Below are positions 7,529 through 18,003 of a stretch of DNA of 64,000 nucleotides, piece by piece. The stretch's first letter is position 1. Each line of letters starts with the position of its first letter. A model generated the notes under the pieces. It had not been told where the DNA came from. It saw only the letters and a list, made by a program, of their open reading frames with translations, and ran no database searches. The position numbers were made by a program, and so were the translations under genes. The stretch comes from Streptomyces sp. CCM_MD2014 (GTDB lineage: Bacteria > Actinomycetota > Actinomycetes > Streptomycetales > Streptomycetaceae): NCBI RefSeq assembly GCF_000772045.1, contig NZ_CP009754.1:992001-1056000 (forward strand). Reading direction: 5' to 3'.

Positions 7529-9649
7529 GTGACAGTCGCCGAGGAAACGCCACGGACCGCCGCCGCCCAGCCGCCCGTGCTGGACCGCCGGCGCCGCAAC
7601 GTCGTCTTCGTCACGATCATGCTCGGCATGCTGCTCGCGGCCCTGGACCAGACGATCGTCGGCACCGCGCTGCCCACCATCGTGTCGGACCTGGGCGGTG
7701 CCGAACACATGTCGTGGGTGGTGACCTCGTACCTGCTCGCCGAGACCGTGGCGACGGTGCTGGTCGGCAAGTTCGGCGACCTGTTCGGGCGCAAGGCGGT
7801 CTTCCAGGTGTCCGCGGTCGTGTTCATCACCGGCTCGTTCCTGTGCGGGCTGGCGACCAACATGCCGCTGCTGATCGTCTGGCGGGCGGTGCAGGGCGTC
7901 GGCGCGGGCGGCCTGATGGTGACGTCGATGGCGCTGATCGCGGACGTGATCCCGCTGCGGGAGCGCGGCAAGTACCAGGGCGCGATCGGCGCGGTGTTCG
8001 GGGTCGCGACGGTCGTCGGGCCGCTGCTGGGCGGGCTGTTCACCGACCATCTGTCCTGGCGCTGGGCGTTCTACGTCAACGTGCCCATCGCGGTCGTCGT
8101 CGTGGTCGCCGCCGCCCGCACCATCCCGGTGGTGAAGTCGGCGGCCCGTCCCGTGATCGACTACCTGGGCATCGCGCTGGTGGCGGTCGGGGCGAGCGCG
8201 CTGATCCTGGCGACGAGCTGGGGCGGCAACGAGTACGCCTGGGGCTCGGCGGTGATCGTCGGGCTGTTCGCGGGCGGGCTGGTCGCGCTCGGCCTGTTCT
8301 GCTGGGCGGAGACCCGGGCGGCCGAACCGATGCTGCCGATGCGGCTGTTCTCCAACCCGGTGTTCACGGTCTGCTCGATCCTCAGCTTCATCGTCGGGTT
8401 CGCGATGCTGGGGGCGCTGACGTATCTGCCGACGTATCTGCAGTACGTGGACGGCGACTCGGCCACGGTCTCCGGGGTGCGGACGCTGCCGATGGTGGCG
8501 GGGCTGCTGATCGCGTCGGTGTTCAGCGGCAACGTGGTCAGCAAGACGGGGCGCTACCGGCTGTTCCCGATCGCGGGCACGCTGGTGATGGGCGTCGGCC
8601 TGTACCTGATGTCGCTGATGGGTCCGGACACGGGCGCGTGGCTGGAGTCGCTGTACATGTTCGTGCTGGGCACGGGCATCGGGCTGTCCATGCAGGTGCT
8701 GACCATCGCCGTGCAGAACACGGTCGAGTACTCCGACCTCGGCACCGCGACCTCCGGCGTCACCTTCTTCCGCACGCTGGGCAGTTCCTTCGGCACCGCC
8801 GTGTTCGGCACGATCTACGCCAACTCGCTGGGTCCCCGCCTGCGCGACGGGGTCGCGGCGGCGGCCCGCACCGGTGCCGCCGACCCGGCGGTGATCGCCA
8901 GGGCGTCGACCAGTCCGGAGGGCGTGCACCGGCTGCCGCCCCCGGCGTCGGCTCCGATCGTCGGCGCGTACGCGGACACCATCCAGACCGTGTTCCTGTG
9001 GACGGTGCCGGTCGCGGTCCTGGGCTTCGTCGTCGCCCTGTTCCTCAAGCAGGTCCGGCTGCGCGACAGTGCCCGCGCGGGTTCCACGGACATGGGTGAG
9101 GGCTTCGCCTCACCGCACGACGCGAGCAGCAGGCGGGCCCTGGAGGCGTCCGTCGGGAAGGTCATCGGCGGTACGGAGCTGGACACCGCGCGCCGGATCG
9201 TCGCGGACAGCGACACGCGGTTGGACGTCGCGGGGGCCTGGGCCGTGATGCAGGTCGAGCTGTTCACGCGGCTGGTCGGGCACGCCAGCCTCGGTCTGAT
9301 CGCCGCCCGCCGCCGGCTGCCGCCGGAGGTGCTGCTGCCGGTCTTCGACCGGATGGTGGAGGAGGGGTTCCTCACCCGGCACGGCTCCCTGCTCTCGCAC
9401 ACCGACGCGGGCGCCCGCGAGGCCCTGGTGATCGGCCGGGCCTGGGCGGCCTGGCTGGAGGAGCGGGTGGAGCGGGACATCGGGCGGCCGACGGACACGG
9501 AGCTGCGCGCCGCCGTCGACGCCATCGCCAAGCGCCTGCTGGTGGAGGACCTCAGCAACGGGCTCCCCCAGCGGATCAGGCAAGGAGAAGCTGCAGACCG
9601 CCCACAACCGTCGCCGCGATCACCAGACGCTCGAACAGGCGTTGGTTGA
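7529..9649 (+). CDS. MFS (DHA2, 14-TM) exporter with C-terminal winged-helix-like domain
   Basis: 706 aa from GTG 7529. Residues about 15-520 form a 14-helix DHA2-type drug:H+ antiporter: [19 protein letters not shown] in helix 1, [13 protein letters not shown] in the first loop, and the motif C region [16 protein letters not shown]. Such pumps export drugs or metabolites. A further ~180 residues follow the last helix; they contain [56 protein letters not shown] and [11 protein letters not shown], resembling a MarR/PadR-type winged helix. The last 24 codons overlap the convergent TauE gene. No linked regulator gene is present. Confidence 0.88.
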   Translation: MTVAEETPRTAAAQPPVLDRRRRNVVFVTIMLGMLLAALDQTIVGTALPTIVSDLGGAEHMSWVVTSYLLAETVATVLVGKFGDLFGRKAVFQVSAVVFITGSFLCGLATNMPLLIVWRAVQGVGAGGLMVTSMALIADVIPLRERGKYQGAIGAVFGVATVVGPLLGGLFTDHLSWRWAFYVNVPIAVVVVVAAARTIPVVKSAARPVIDYLGIALVAVGASALILATSWGGNEYAWGSAVIVGLFAGGLVALGLFCWAETRAAEPMLPMRLFSNPVFTVCSILSFIVGFAMLGALTYLPTYLQYVDGDSATVSGVRTLPMVAGLLIASVFSGNVVSKTGRYRLFPIAGTLVMGVGLYLMSLMGPDTGAWLESLYMFVLGTGIGLSMQVLTIAVQNTVEYSDLGTATSGVTFFRTLGSSFGTAVFGTIYANSLGPRLRDGVAAAARTGAADPAVIARASTSPEGVHRLPPPASAPIVGAYADTIQTVFLWTVPVAVLGFVVALFLKQVRLRDSARAGSTDMGEGFASPHDASSRRALEASVGKVIGGTELDTARRIVADSDTRLDVAGAWAVMQVELFTRLVGHASLGLIAARRRLPPEVLLPVFDRMVEEGFLTRHGSLLSHTDAGAREALVIGRAWAAWLEERVERDIGRPTDTELRAAVDAIAKRLLVEDLSNGLPQRIRQGEAADRPQPSPRSPDARTGVG

Positions 9650-10349
9650 TCCGGTCGACGGCCCACTTGCCGAGGAACGCGCCGGGCACCACGAAGACGA
9701 CCAGCACCGCGTCGAGCAGCAGCGAGTGGCCGTCGATCAGTCCGAGCCCCGCGCTGAAGGGCAGCTTGGAGACGTTGACGATCAGGAAGAAGAACGCCGA
9801 GGTGCCCAGGAAGCCGAGCTTTCGGAATCCCGCGGAGAGCAGGTACATCGACATCACCGGGCCGCCCGCGTTGGCGACCATGGTGGTGAACCCGCCCAGG
9901 ACGCCGTACGAGCGGGCCTTCGCGCGGCCGGTGCGCGAGGCGACCCCGTCCGGCTGCCCGGCGGCGTCGGCCTGCCGCCGGCGCCACACCGTCACCCCGG
10001 CCATGAACAGCAGGATCACGCCGATCGACGTGCGCACGACCGCGTCGTCCGCCCACACCAGGAACAGGGTGCCGACCACCACGCCGACGCCGACCGCCGG
10101 GAACAGCCGCCACAGGGTGGGCCAGTGCGCGTGGCGCCGGTAGGTGAGGACGGCGAGGACGTCCCCGGCGATCAGCACCGGCAGCAGGATGCCGGTGGAG
10201 GCGCGGGCCGGCAGGACAGCCGCGAAGATCGCGAGGCTGACCGTGTTGGCCCCGCTCACCGCGGTCTTGGAGAAGCCGACGAGCAGTGCCGCGAAGGCGA
10301 GGGCGGCGAACTCCCAGCCGGTGAGGTGCCAGAGCGTGATGGTGTCCAT
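9576..10349 (-). CDS. TauE/SafE family membrane permease
   Basis: 257 aa with about eight hydrophobic helices arranged as two repeats: [43 protein letters not shown] in the first half and [27 protein letters not shown] in the second. The SKTAVSG and ANAGGP motifs are typical of TauE/SafE proteins, which export sulfite, sulfoacetate or related anions. Its 3' end overlaps the convergent MFS gene by 74 bp. The transported substrate is not predictable from sequence. Confidence 0.88.
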   Translation of the reverse strand: MDTITLWHLTGWEFAALAFAALLVGFSKTAVSGANTVSLAIFAAVLPARASTGILLPVLIAGDVLAVLTYRRHAHWPTLWRLFPAVGVGVVVGTLFLVWADDAVVRTSIGVILLFMAGVTVWRRRQADAAGQPDGVASRTGRAKARSYGVLGGFTTMVANAGGPVMSMYLLSAGFRKLGFLGTSAFFFLIVNVSKLPFSAGLGLIDGHSLLLDAVLVVFVVPGAFLGKWAVDRINQRLFERLVIAATVVGGLQLLLA

Positions 10350-10410
10350 GCGGGCACCGATGCTATGCGCACCCCACCGGCGCCGTGAGCACCGTCTCGC
10401 CCATTGATCC

Positions 10411-11934
10411 TCAGCGGCCGGTGTACCGCGCCCTCAGCTCCCGCTTGAGCACCTTCATGCTCGGCCCGAGCGGCAGCTCGTCCGCGAACTCCACCCGGCG
10501 CGGGTACTTGTGGCGGCCGAGATGCTCCTTGGACCAGTCCGTGATCTCGCCGGCGTCCGGCGCGGCCCCGGACCCGGTGCCCGGGGCGCGCACGACGACG
10601 GCGCAGACCTCCTCGCCGTGCAGCTCGTCCGGGAGTCCGATGACGGCGACCTGGGCGATGCCGGGGTGGCGCATCAGCACCTCCTCGACCTCCCGCGGAT
10701 AGACGTTGTAGCCGCCCCGGATGATCACGTCCTTCTTCCGGTCGACGATCCGGAGGAACCCGTCCTCGTCCTTGGTGCCGAGGTCCCCGGTGCGGAACCA
10801 GCCGTCGACGAGCGCCTCGGCGGTGGCCTCGGGGCGGCCGAGGTAGCCGGAGAAGACGTTGTGGCCGCGCACGACGACCTCGCCCAGTTCGCCGGCCGGC
10901 AGCAGTTCCACGGCGTCTTCGACGTCCGCGCGGGCGATCTCCACGTCCACGCCCCACAGCGGGTGGCCGATGGTGCCGGGCCGGGCGCCGAACACCGGCT
11001 GGTTCACGGCCGCCGCCGGCGAGGTCTCCGAGAGTCCGTACCCCTCGTAGATCTTCGCCCCGAACGCCGCCTCGAACCGCTCCAGGACGGCCACCGGGAG
11101 CGAGGCACCGCCGGAGACGCACACCCGCAGCTCGGGCAGGGCCCCGGCACCGGCCGCCGCGGCGGCGAGGGCGACGAACATGGTCGGCACCCCGTGGAAG
11201 GTGTTGACCTTCTCCTTCACCATCAGGTCGATCGCGCGTGCCGCGTCGAAGCGCGGCAGCAGGACGAGGGTCGCGCCGGCCCGCCAGGTGGAGTTCAGGG
11301 AGACGGTCTGGCCGAAGGCGTGGAAGAGGGGCAGTGCGCCGAGCGCGACGTCGTCGGGGCGGATGTCGTTGGCGTCGAAGGCGTTGACCGTCGCGTTCAT
11401 CACCAGGTTGAAGTGGCTGAGCACGGCGCCCTTGGGCACGCCGGTCGTGCCGCTGGTGTAGAAGACGACGGCCGGGTCGTCGGCGTTCCGGGTGACGTAC
11501 GAGGGCAGGGGCTCGGCGTCCGCGGCGAGCTTGCCGAACTCGTCGCCGAGCGTGACCATCCGTACGCCGGTCGCCCGCGCGGCGGCGGCCCCGGTCTCCG
11601 CCTGCGCCGGGTGGCACAGCAGCAGGGTGGCGCCGCTGTCGCGCAGGACGTGCTCGACCTCGGCCGCCGACAGCAGCAGGTGCACGGGGACGACGACGGC
11701 GCCGGCCGCGGCGGCGGCGTAGTACGCCTGCGGGAAGTCGGCGGTGTTGGGCGCCATCAGGGCCACCCGGTCCCCCGGCCGGACGTCCAGGCCGACGAGG
11801 GCACCGGCCTGGGCGAGGGCCCGCCGCCACACCTCGGCGAAGGTCAGGCGCAGGTCGCCCTCGACCAGCGCCTCCTTGTCGGGACGGCGCCGGGCGTTCT
11901 CGGCGAGGACGGCGGCGACGGAGAGGGTTGCCAT
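10411..11934 (-). CDS. Acyl-CoA synthetase (AMP-forming, FadD-like)
   Basis: 507 aa from ATG 11934 (MATLSVAAVLAENARRRPDK). All adenylate-forming motifs are present: VVFYTSGTTGVPKGAVLSH (P-loop), GYGLSETSP, WFRTGDLG and IVDRKKDVIIRGGYNVYPREVEEVL (hinge and A8), with the catalytic Lys in the MKVLKRELR tail. It activates a carboxylic acid to its CoA thioester. It lies 58 bp downstream of the thiolase gene on the same strand, and the pair suggests fatty-acid or lipid-chain catabolism. Chain-length preference is not visible. Confidence 0.92.
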   Translation of the reverse strand: MATLSVAAVLAENARRRPDKEALVEGDLRLTFAEVWRRALAQAGALVGLDVRPGDRVALMAPNTADFPQAYYAAAAAGAVVVPVHLLLSAAEVEHVLRDSGATLLLCHPAQAETGAAAARATGVRMVTLGDEFGKLAADAEPLPSYVTRNADDPAVVFYTSGTTGVPKGAVLSHFNLVMNATVNAFDANDIRPDDVALGALPLFHAFGQTVSLNSTWRAGATLVLLPRFDAARAIDLMVKEKVNTFHGVPTMFVALAAAAAGAGALPELRVCVSGGASLPVAVLERFEAAFGAKIYEGYGLSETSPAAAVNQPVFGARPGTIGHPLWGVDVEIARADVEDAVELLPAGELGEVVVRGHNVFSGYLGRPEATAEALVDGWFRTGDLGTKDEDGFLRIVDRKKDVIIRGGYNVYPREVEEVLMRHPGIAQVAVIGLPDELHGEEVCAVVVRAPGTGSGAAPDAGEITDWSKEHLGRHKYPRRVEFADELPLGPSMKVLKRELRARYTGR

Positions 11935-11992
11935 GGGGTGTTGCTCCGTTTCCTTGCTGCGGCTCTGCAGAAATGGCTCCAGGCGGGCGGCC

Positions 11993-13180
<1,188 letters not shown>

Positions 13181-13270
13181 GTGGGACTCCTGACCGTCGT
13201 CGCGCCGGCTCCGGACGGCGCACCGCCGCCGCGTCGTCCACCGCGAACCTTGATGAGCACTACCCTTAAT

Positions 13271-13281
13271 TAGCACTGCTA
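13271..13281. promoter_or_regulatory. Candidate operator between thiolase and lipase genes
   Basis: The 192-bp divergent region contains a perfect 11-bp palindrome TAGCA-C-TGCTA at 13271-13281 in an AT-rich patch (13261-13300). The hexamer AGCACT is repeated at 13256 and 13272. Position and symmetry suggest a repressor site, possibly TetR-type, controlling both promoters. No regulator gene is adjacent. Confidence 0.4.
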
Positions 13282-13372
13282 GTTTTGGACTATAGACCGC
13301 CGGACGGCGTCCTGGGAAGATCCCCCCGACAACGGACAACGCACGACCGTCGCCGACCCAGCCGGAGGAGAC

Positions 13373-14182
13373 ATGGCGGAGACCCGCGAGCACACCCTGA
13401 CCGGAACACGGGGACGGATCGCCGTCCGCGAGTGGCCCGCCGGGCAGCCGCGCTACGTCGCCGTGCTGGTCCACGGGTACGGCGAGCACTCCGGCCGCTA
13501 CGAAGAGGTGGCCGGCGTCCTCACCGGTCACGGCGCGGCCGTCTACGCCCCGGACCACGTGGGGCACGGGCGCTCGGAGGGCGAGCGGGTGGTGGTCGAG
13601 GACTTCGAGGACGTGGTCAGCGACGTGCACGCCGTGGCGGAGCTCGCCCGGGCCGCCCACCCCGGCCTGCCGGTCGTCATGGTCGGACACTCCATGGGCG
13701 GTCTCATCGCCTCGCGGTACGCCCAGCGCCACCCCGGGGAGCTGACGGCGCTGGTGCTGTCGGGACCGGTCATCGGCGACTGGGAGCTGCCGCGCCGGCT
13801 GCTCGCCCTGGACGAGATCCCCGACACCCCGATCAGCCCGGCCTCGCTCTCCCGCGACCCGGCGGTGGGGGCGGCGTACGCGGCGGACCCGCTGGTCTGG
13901 CACGGGCCGATGAAACGGCCGACCCTGGAGGCGTTCGTGCGGACGCTGGAGACGGTGGCCAAGGGCGGCGACGTCGGCCGGCTGCCGCTGCTGTGGGTGC
14001 ACGGGGACGACGACCGACTGGTGCCGCTGCCCGGCAGCCGCGTCGGCGTCGAACCGCTGAGCGGCGGCGACCTCACCGAGCGGATCTACCCGGGCGCCCG
14101 GCACGAGCTCTTCAACGAGACCAACCGGGACCAGGTGTTCACGGACGTCACGCGCTTCCTGGACGGCGTGCTCGCCCGCTGA
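13373..14182 (+). CDS. Alpha/beta hydrolase, monoacylglycerol-lipase-like
   Basis: 269 aa from ATG 13373, downstream of a GGAGGAG RBS. HGYGEHSGRYEEVA supplies the oxyanion hole and is typical of monoglyceride lipases. The nucleophile is Ser107 in GHSMGG, followed by an Asp in VHGDDDRLVP and a His in GARHELFNE, completing the triad. No signal peptide, so cytoplasmic. It probably releases fatty acids from monoacylglycerols or lysolipids, which the divergent acyl-CoA synthetase and thiolase could then use. Confidence 0.88.
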   Translation: MAETREHTLTGTRGRIAVREWPAGQPRYVAVLVHGYGEHSGRYEEVAGVLTGHGAAVYAPDHVGHGRSEGERVVVEDFEDVVSDVHAVAELARAAHPGLPVVMVGHSMGGLIASRYAQRHPGELTALVLSGPVIGDWELPRRLLALDEIPDTPISPASLSRDPAVGAAYAADPLVWHGPMKRPTLEAFVRTLETVAKGGDVGRLPLLWVHGDDDRLVPLPGSRVGVEPLSGGDLTERIYPGARHELFNETNRDQVFTDVTRFLDGVLAR

Positions 14183-14233
14183 TCCCGGCGCGGCGTCCGC
14201 CCGGAGTGCGCCCCGCGTTTGCCCGTGCGCCCC

Positions 14234-14572
14234 ATGGGCACCCGCGCCGGCATGAAGTGGTTGCGCCGCGCCGCCTGCGTGGACGAGGACCCCGATCTGT
14301 TCTTCCCGGTGGGCACCGCAGGACCCGCCCTGCGGGACACGGAGGCCGCCAGGCGGGTCTGCGCCGGATGCCCGGTGACCCCCGAGTGCCTGACGTATGC
14401 GCTGGAGTCGGGGCAGACGTCGGGCGTGTGGGGCGGCACGGACGAGGCGGAGCGCGTCGCGCTGCTCCGGCTGACCACGCAGCACGCACGTACGCACGAC
14501 GAAATGAGGGACACCTCATGGCCGACGCCCTCGAACTCGACGCGCTGTGGGAGGACTTCCACCGCGTGGTGA
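14234..14572 (+). CDS. WhiB-family iron-sulfur regulator
   Basis: 112 aa from ATG 14234 (ATG 14252 is also possible; neither has a clear RBS). The four [4Fe-4S] ligands are C15, C43, C46 and C52 in the order C...CxxCx5C (RRAAC, RRVCAGCPVTPEC). They are followed by the GVWGG turn and a short basic tail, the WhiB arrangement. Wbl proteins bind the principal sigma factor and regulate development, redox or drug responses. The 3' end overlaps the next gene by 55 bp, so the last residues come from sequence that is coding in another frame. Confidence 0.88.
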   Translation: MGTRAGMKWLRRAACVDEDPDLFFPVGTAGPALRDTEAARRVCAGCPVTPECLTYALESGQTSGVWGGTDEAERVALLRLTTQHARTHDEMRDTSWPTPSNSTRCGRTSTAW

Positions 14573-14850
14573 ACATGACCTCCGCGGAACTCGCGGACTG
14601 GCTCCGGGTGCGCGACTCGGGCGAGCTGACCGAGCCGCTGCCGGACGACGCCGGACCGCCGCTGGGGCAGCACGTCCTGGCGATCCTGCAGAAGCGGCGC
14701 ACCGACCTGACGGAGGACGACCTGCGGGCGATGCGCAAGGTCGTGGACACCGTCACCTCGCAGACCGACCTGGAGAACGAGCCCGAGGCCGAGGACACCC
14801 GTCTGCGGCACCGGCTCATGACGGTCGGTCACGACCCGCTCAAGCCGTAG
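14518..14850 (+). CDS. DUF3140 family protein
   Basis: 110 aa from ATG 14518, with GAGG upstream. The protein is acidic and helical; the core (LWEDFHRVVNMTSAELADWL...GQHVLAILQKRRTDLTEDDLRAMRKVVDTV...RHRLMTVGHDPLK) matches the small DUF3140 proteins of actinobacteria, some of which have been described as DNA-binding; no activity is assigned here. It overlaps the whiB-like gene and ends 2 nt before the HhH gene start, so the three genes probably form one transcript. Confidence 0.8.
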   Translation: MADALELDALWEDFHRVVNMTSAELADWLRVRDSGELTEPLPDDAGPPLGQHVLAILQKRRTDLTEDDLRAMRKVVDTVTSQTDLENEPEAEDTRLRHRLMTVGHDPLKP

Positions 14851-14852
14851 CC

Positions 14853-15503
14853 GTGGGCCGCGACGAACGACGGATCGTCGGCGGCCTCGTCGGCGCACAC
14901 GGGCAGACGTACGCCGACGAGGCGGGCATCCGGTTGAAGAACACGCCGCAGCCGCTGTACCGGCTGCTGGTCCTCGCGCATCTGCTCAGCGCCCGCATCG
15001 GCGCGCCCATCGCGGTCGCCGCCGCCCGCGCCCTGAGCGAGGCGGGGCTGCGCGACCCCCGCCGCATGGCCGGCGCCGACTGGCAGCAACGCGTGGACGC
15101 GCTCGGCCGGGGCGGCTACCGGCGCTACGACGAGCGCACCGCCACCCAGCTCGGCGAGGGCGCCGAACTGCTGACCGAGCGGTGGGGCGGAGACCTGCGC
15201 AAGCTGCGCGACGAGGCGGACGGCGAGGTGTCGGACGAGCGGCGGCTGCTCCAGGAGTTCCCCGGTGTGGGGCCGACCGGCGCGGACATCTTCCTGCGGG
15301 AGGCCCAGTCGGTCTGGCCGGAGGCGGCCCCCTACCTGGACCGCAAGGCCCTCCAGGGTGCCGAGCGCCTCGGTCTGCCCGACGACCCGGACCGGCTCCT
15401 CTCCCTGGCCGGGACGACGGAACCGGCCGTCCTCGCGGCGGCGCTGGTGCGGGCGGCGGTGGACAAGGACGTCGCCGAGGACGCCCTCCACCACGCGGCC
15501 TGA
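14853..15503 (+). CDS. HhH-GPD/endonuclease-III-like protein
   Basis: 216 aa from GTG 14853, two bases after the DUF3140 stop. The middle shows a helix-hairpin-helix, EFPGVGPTGADIFLRE near residues 131-146, inside an all-helical region resembling the HhH-GPD base-excision fold (LAHLLSARI near the N-terminus, PYLDRKALQGAERLG after the hairpin). The Cys cluster of classical endonuclease III is absent and the catalytic Lys/Asp are not obvious, so activity as a DNA glycosylase is uncertain. Linkage to DUF3140 and WhiB suggests a DNA-maintenance or stress setting. Confidence 0.7.
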   Translation: MGRDERRIVGGLVGAHGQTYADEAGIRLKNTPQPLYRLLVLAHLLSARIGAPIAVAAARALSEAGLRDPRRMAGADWQQRVDALGRGGYRRYDERTATQLGEGAELLTERWGGDLRKLRDEADGEVSDERRLLQEFPGVGPTGADIFLREAQSVWPEAAPYLDRKALQGAERLGLPDDPDRLLSLAGTTEPAVLAAALVRAAVDKDVAEDALHHAA

Positions 15504-15605
15504 GCGGGGGCGGCCCCTCACCCGAACAGGCCCGTGCGCTGGTGCGCCCCCGGTCCCGGTGATGCCCTGAGGACACCGTTTCCCGTCCCAGGAGGGCATC
15601 CCGCG

Positions 15606-16475
15606 ATGAGCCGTCGTCCGTCCCACCCCGTCCGTCTCCTGGCCTCCGCCCTGGCGGCGGGCGCGCTGCTGACCACAGCGGCCTGCTCGGACGGCGGCGG
15701 CTCTCGGAGCGCCTCGGACACCGCCGCCGAACAGGCCGGGGTCGCCGAGCAGAACGCGGCGAAGCAGACCCCGAGCGGTTCCCCCACGACCTCCCCGACC
15801 GGCTCGCCCAGCGCCTCCCCGGGCACCCTCACCGAGGCCGGCGCCAAGGCCGCCCTGCTCACCGAGGCCGACCTGGAGGGCGACTGGAACCAGGTCCAGG
15901 ACGCGGACAAGTGGCGCGACCGGCTGCTCGTCGGCGAGGTGGACGTGGCCGCTTTCCTCTCCGCGAAGGCCGAGGCGGCGGAGTGTCAGCAGCTGCTCGA
16001 CGGGCTCTACCGCGACAACCTGCTGGGCGAGCCCTCGGGGCCGTCCGCGCTCACCGGCTTCGAGCAGGGTGACTCCCGCCTCCTGGAGCAGGTCGCCGGG
16101 TACGACCGCGCCGGTCTCGACGACCGCATGAAGTGGCTGGACTCCCTGCCGCAGACGTGCGACGAGTTCACCGCGACCGACTCCGACGGCGACAAGCGCA
16201 CCGTCCAGGTGACCGAGGCCTCGCTGCCCGACGTGGGTGACGCCCGCGAGGGCCTGCACGTGACCGTGCAGGGAAGCGCCGACGCCACCCCGGTCACGCT
16301 CACCCTGGACGTCGCCGCCGTACGCGTCGGCACCTCCGCCCTCACCATCACCGGCGGAGGCCTGGACGGCGGGCAGGCCTCCTCCGTCGAGCGCGGCGTG
16401 CGCCAGGGAACCGAGCGCCTGCAGACCGTCCTGGACGGCGGGACCCCCTCGCCGCAGCCCACCAACCTGGACTGA
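15606..16475 (+). CDS. Secreted lipoprotein of unknown function
   Basis: 289 aa from ATG 15606, behind CAGGAGGG. A lipoprotein signal peptide ends at the lipobox LTTAAC with Cys27 as the lipidation site. A Ser/Thr/Pro-rich linker (about residues 45-75) is followed by a folded domain containing three Cys (AECQQLL, QTCDEFT and the N-terminal one lost to lipidation). The C-terminal part (VTVQGSADATPVTLTLDVAAVRVGTSALTITGGG) resembles actinobacterial sensor-like lipoprotein domains. Anchored outside the membrane; no partner is encoded next to it. Confidence 0.82.
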   Translation: MSRRPSHPVRLLASALAAGALLTTAACSDGGGSRSASDTAAEQAGVAEQNAAKQTPSGSPTTSPTGSPSASPGTLTEAGAKAALLTEADLEGDWNQVQDADKWRDRLLVGEVDVAAFLSAKAEAAECQQLLDGLYRDNLLGEPSGPSALTGFEQGDSRLLEQVAGYDRAGLDDRMKWLDSLPQTCDEFTATDSDGDKRTVQVTEASLPDVGDAREGLHVTVQGSADATPVTLTLDVAAVRVGTSALTITGGGLDGGQASSVERGVRQGTERLQTVLDGGTPSPQPTNLD

Positions 16476-16601
16476 CCTCCTCCGGGGCGTCCCGGGCGGC
16501 TTTCCCCGCGTCGTGCGCACATCCGGCGAAACCCGGACAGCGTGATCACCGGGCGGCACAATGGTCCGCGACGGACGGCGCACGCGCGAAGGAGCCGAGA
16601 C

Positions 16602-18002
16602 GTGAGCGAGAGCGACCCCGTGCCCGGCGGGCGCCCCGGAGAAGTGGAGCGGGCCACCGCGCTGAGCGGCGAGCTGACCGGGCAGGGCGTGCACGGCGTG
16701 GTGCTGGCCTACGTCGACACGGCCGGGATCGCCCGGGTGAAGACCGTGCCCACCGCGAAGCTCGCTCCCGCCGCGGCCTGGGGCGTCGGCATGTCACCGG
16801 TGTTCGACACCTTCCTCGCCGACGACTCGATCGTCACCACGGACGTCCTCGGCTCCCCCGACGGCGACCTGCGCCTCTACCCCGACCTCGACCGGCTGAC
16901 CGTGCTGGCGGCGCAGCCCGGCTGGGCGTGGGCCCCGGTCGACCGGATCACACAGGAGGGCGCACCGCATCCGGCGTGCGGGCGCACCGTGCTGCGCCGG
17001 ACCGTGGCCGGGGCGGCCGAGCGGCACGGCGTCGCCTTCAAGGCCGCCGTAGAGATCGAGTGGGCCGTGGGCCGGGGCGACGCCGAGGGCGACGCGTTCG
17101 TCCCGGCGGTCTCCGGCCCCGCGTACGGCGCCGTTCGGCAGATCGAGCTGAGCGACTGCGCAGCCGACCTGCTGGCGGCGCTCGCGGCGCAGGGCGTGGA
17201 CGTGGAGCAGTTCCATCCCGAGTACGCGGCGGGACAGTTCGAGCTCTCGGTGGCCGCGCTCGACCCGGTGGCCGCGGCCGACCACAGCGTGCTGGTGCGG
17301 CAGACGATCCGGGCCGTGTCCCGGCGGCACGGGCTGCGCGTGTCCTTCGCCCCGGCGGTCCTCGGGCAGGGCGTCGGCAACGGCGGGCACCTCCACCTCT
17401 CCGCCTGGCGCGAGGGGGCGAACCTGCACGCGGGCGGCACGGGCCGCTACGGCATGACCGCCGAGGCCGAGTCCTTCGTGGCCGGAGTCCTCGGCCGGCT
17501 CCCGGCGCTCACGGCGATGACCGCGCCCAGCCCCGCCAGCCGGCTGCGGTTGCGCCCCTCGCAGTGGGCGGGCGTGTTCACCGCCTGGGGCCGGGAGACC
17601 CGCGAGGCAGCGCTGCGGATCGTCACCGGCACCGCCGGGATCCGCGACCGCGCGGCCAACCTGGAGGTCAAGCCGGTCGACCTCGCCGCCAACCCCTACC
17701 TCGCCCTCGCCTCGGTGATCGCCGCGGGCCTCGACGGGCTCGCCTCGTCCGCGCCGCTTCCGGAGGAGACCACCGGCGACCCGGCCCGGCTCGACCCCGC
17801 CGTGGCAAAGGCCCGGGGCGTGCGGCGGCTGCCGGTCACGCTCACGGAGTCGGTGGCGGCCTTCCGTACGGACGACGTGCTCAGGACCGCGCTGGGGCCG
17901 GTGCTGGCCGACGCGGTGATCGCCGTGCGGCTGGGCGAGGCCGCCGCGGCCGAGGGACTGGACGACGACGGTGTGGCGGCGGCCTACCGCTGGAAGTACT
18001 GA
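16602..18002 (+). CDS. Glutamine-synthetase-family enzyme (FluG C-terminal-domain type)
   Basis: 466 aa from GTG 16602, with AAGGAG upstream. GS catalytic elements are present: KAAVEIEWAV (metal-binding Glu), VEQFHPEYAAGQFELS, NGGHLHLSAW and RDRAANLEVKPVDLAANPYLALASVIAAGLDGL. The N-terminal GS beta-grasp domain is recognisable (VVLAYVDTAGIARVKTVP). It differs from GlnA by divergent substrate-binding segments, so a gamma-glutamylation of an amine or acid other than ammonia is likelier. One base separates it from the amidohydrolase gene, matching the two halves of fungal FluG. Confidence 0.85.
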   Translation: MSESDPVPGGRPGEVERATALSGELTGQGVHGVVLAYVDTAGIARVKTVPTAKLAPAAAWGVGMSPVFDTFLADDSIVTTDVLGSPDGDLRLYPDLDRLTVLAAQPGWAWAPVDRITQEGAPHPACGRTVLRRTVAGAAERHGVAFKAAVEIEWAVGRGDAEGDAFVPAVSGPAYGAVRQIELSDCAADLLAALAAQGVDVEQFHPEYAAGQFELSVAALDPVAAADHSVLVRQTIRAVSRRHGLRVSFAPAVLGQGVGNGGHLHLSAWREGANLHAGGTGRYGMTAEAESFVAGVLGRLPALTAMTAPSPASRLRLRPSQWAGVFTAWGRETREAALRIVTGTAGIRDRAANLEVKPVDLAANPYLALASVIAAGLDGLASSAPLPEETTGDPARLDPAVAKARGVRRLPVTLTESVAAFRTDDVLRTALGPVLADAVIAVRLGEAAAAEGLDDDGVAAAYRWKY

Positions 18003-18003
18003 G

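Noticed and set aside
5993..8929. A 978-codon minus-strand frame antisense to DUF309, cobF and MFS genes
   Set aside because: His/Arg/Pro-rich low-complexity product, while the plus-strand genes have clear families.
13256..13281. TTAGCACT-like sequence suggesting a CIRCE (HrcA) element
   Set aside because: Only one CIRCE half-site is present; the GAGTGCTAA partner at 9-bp spacing is missing, and the genes are not chaperones.
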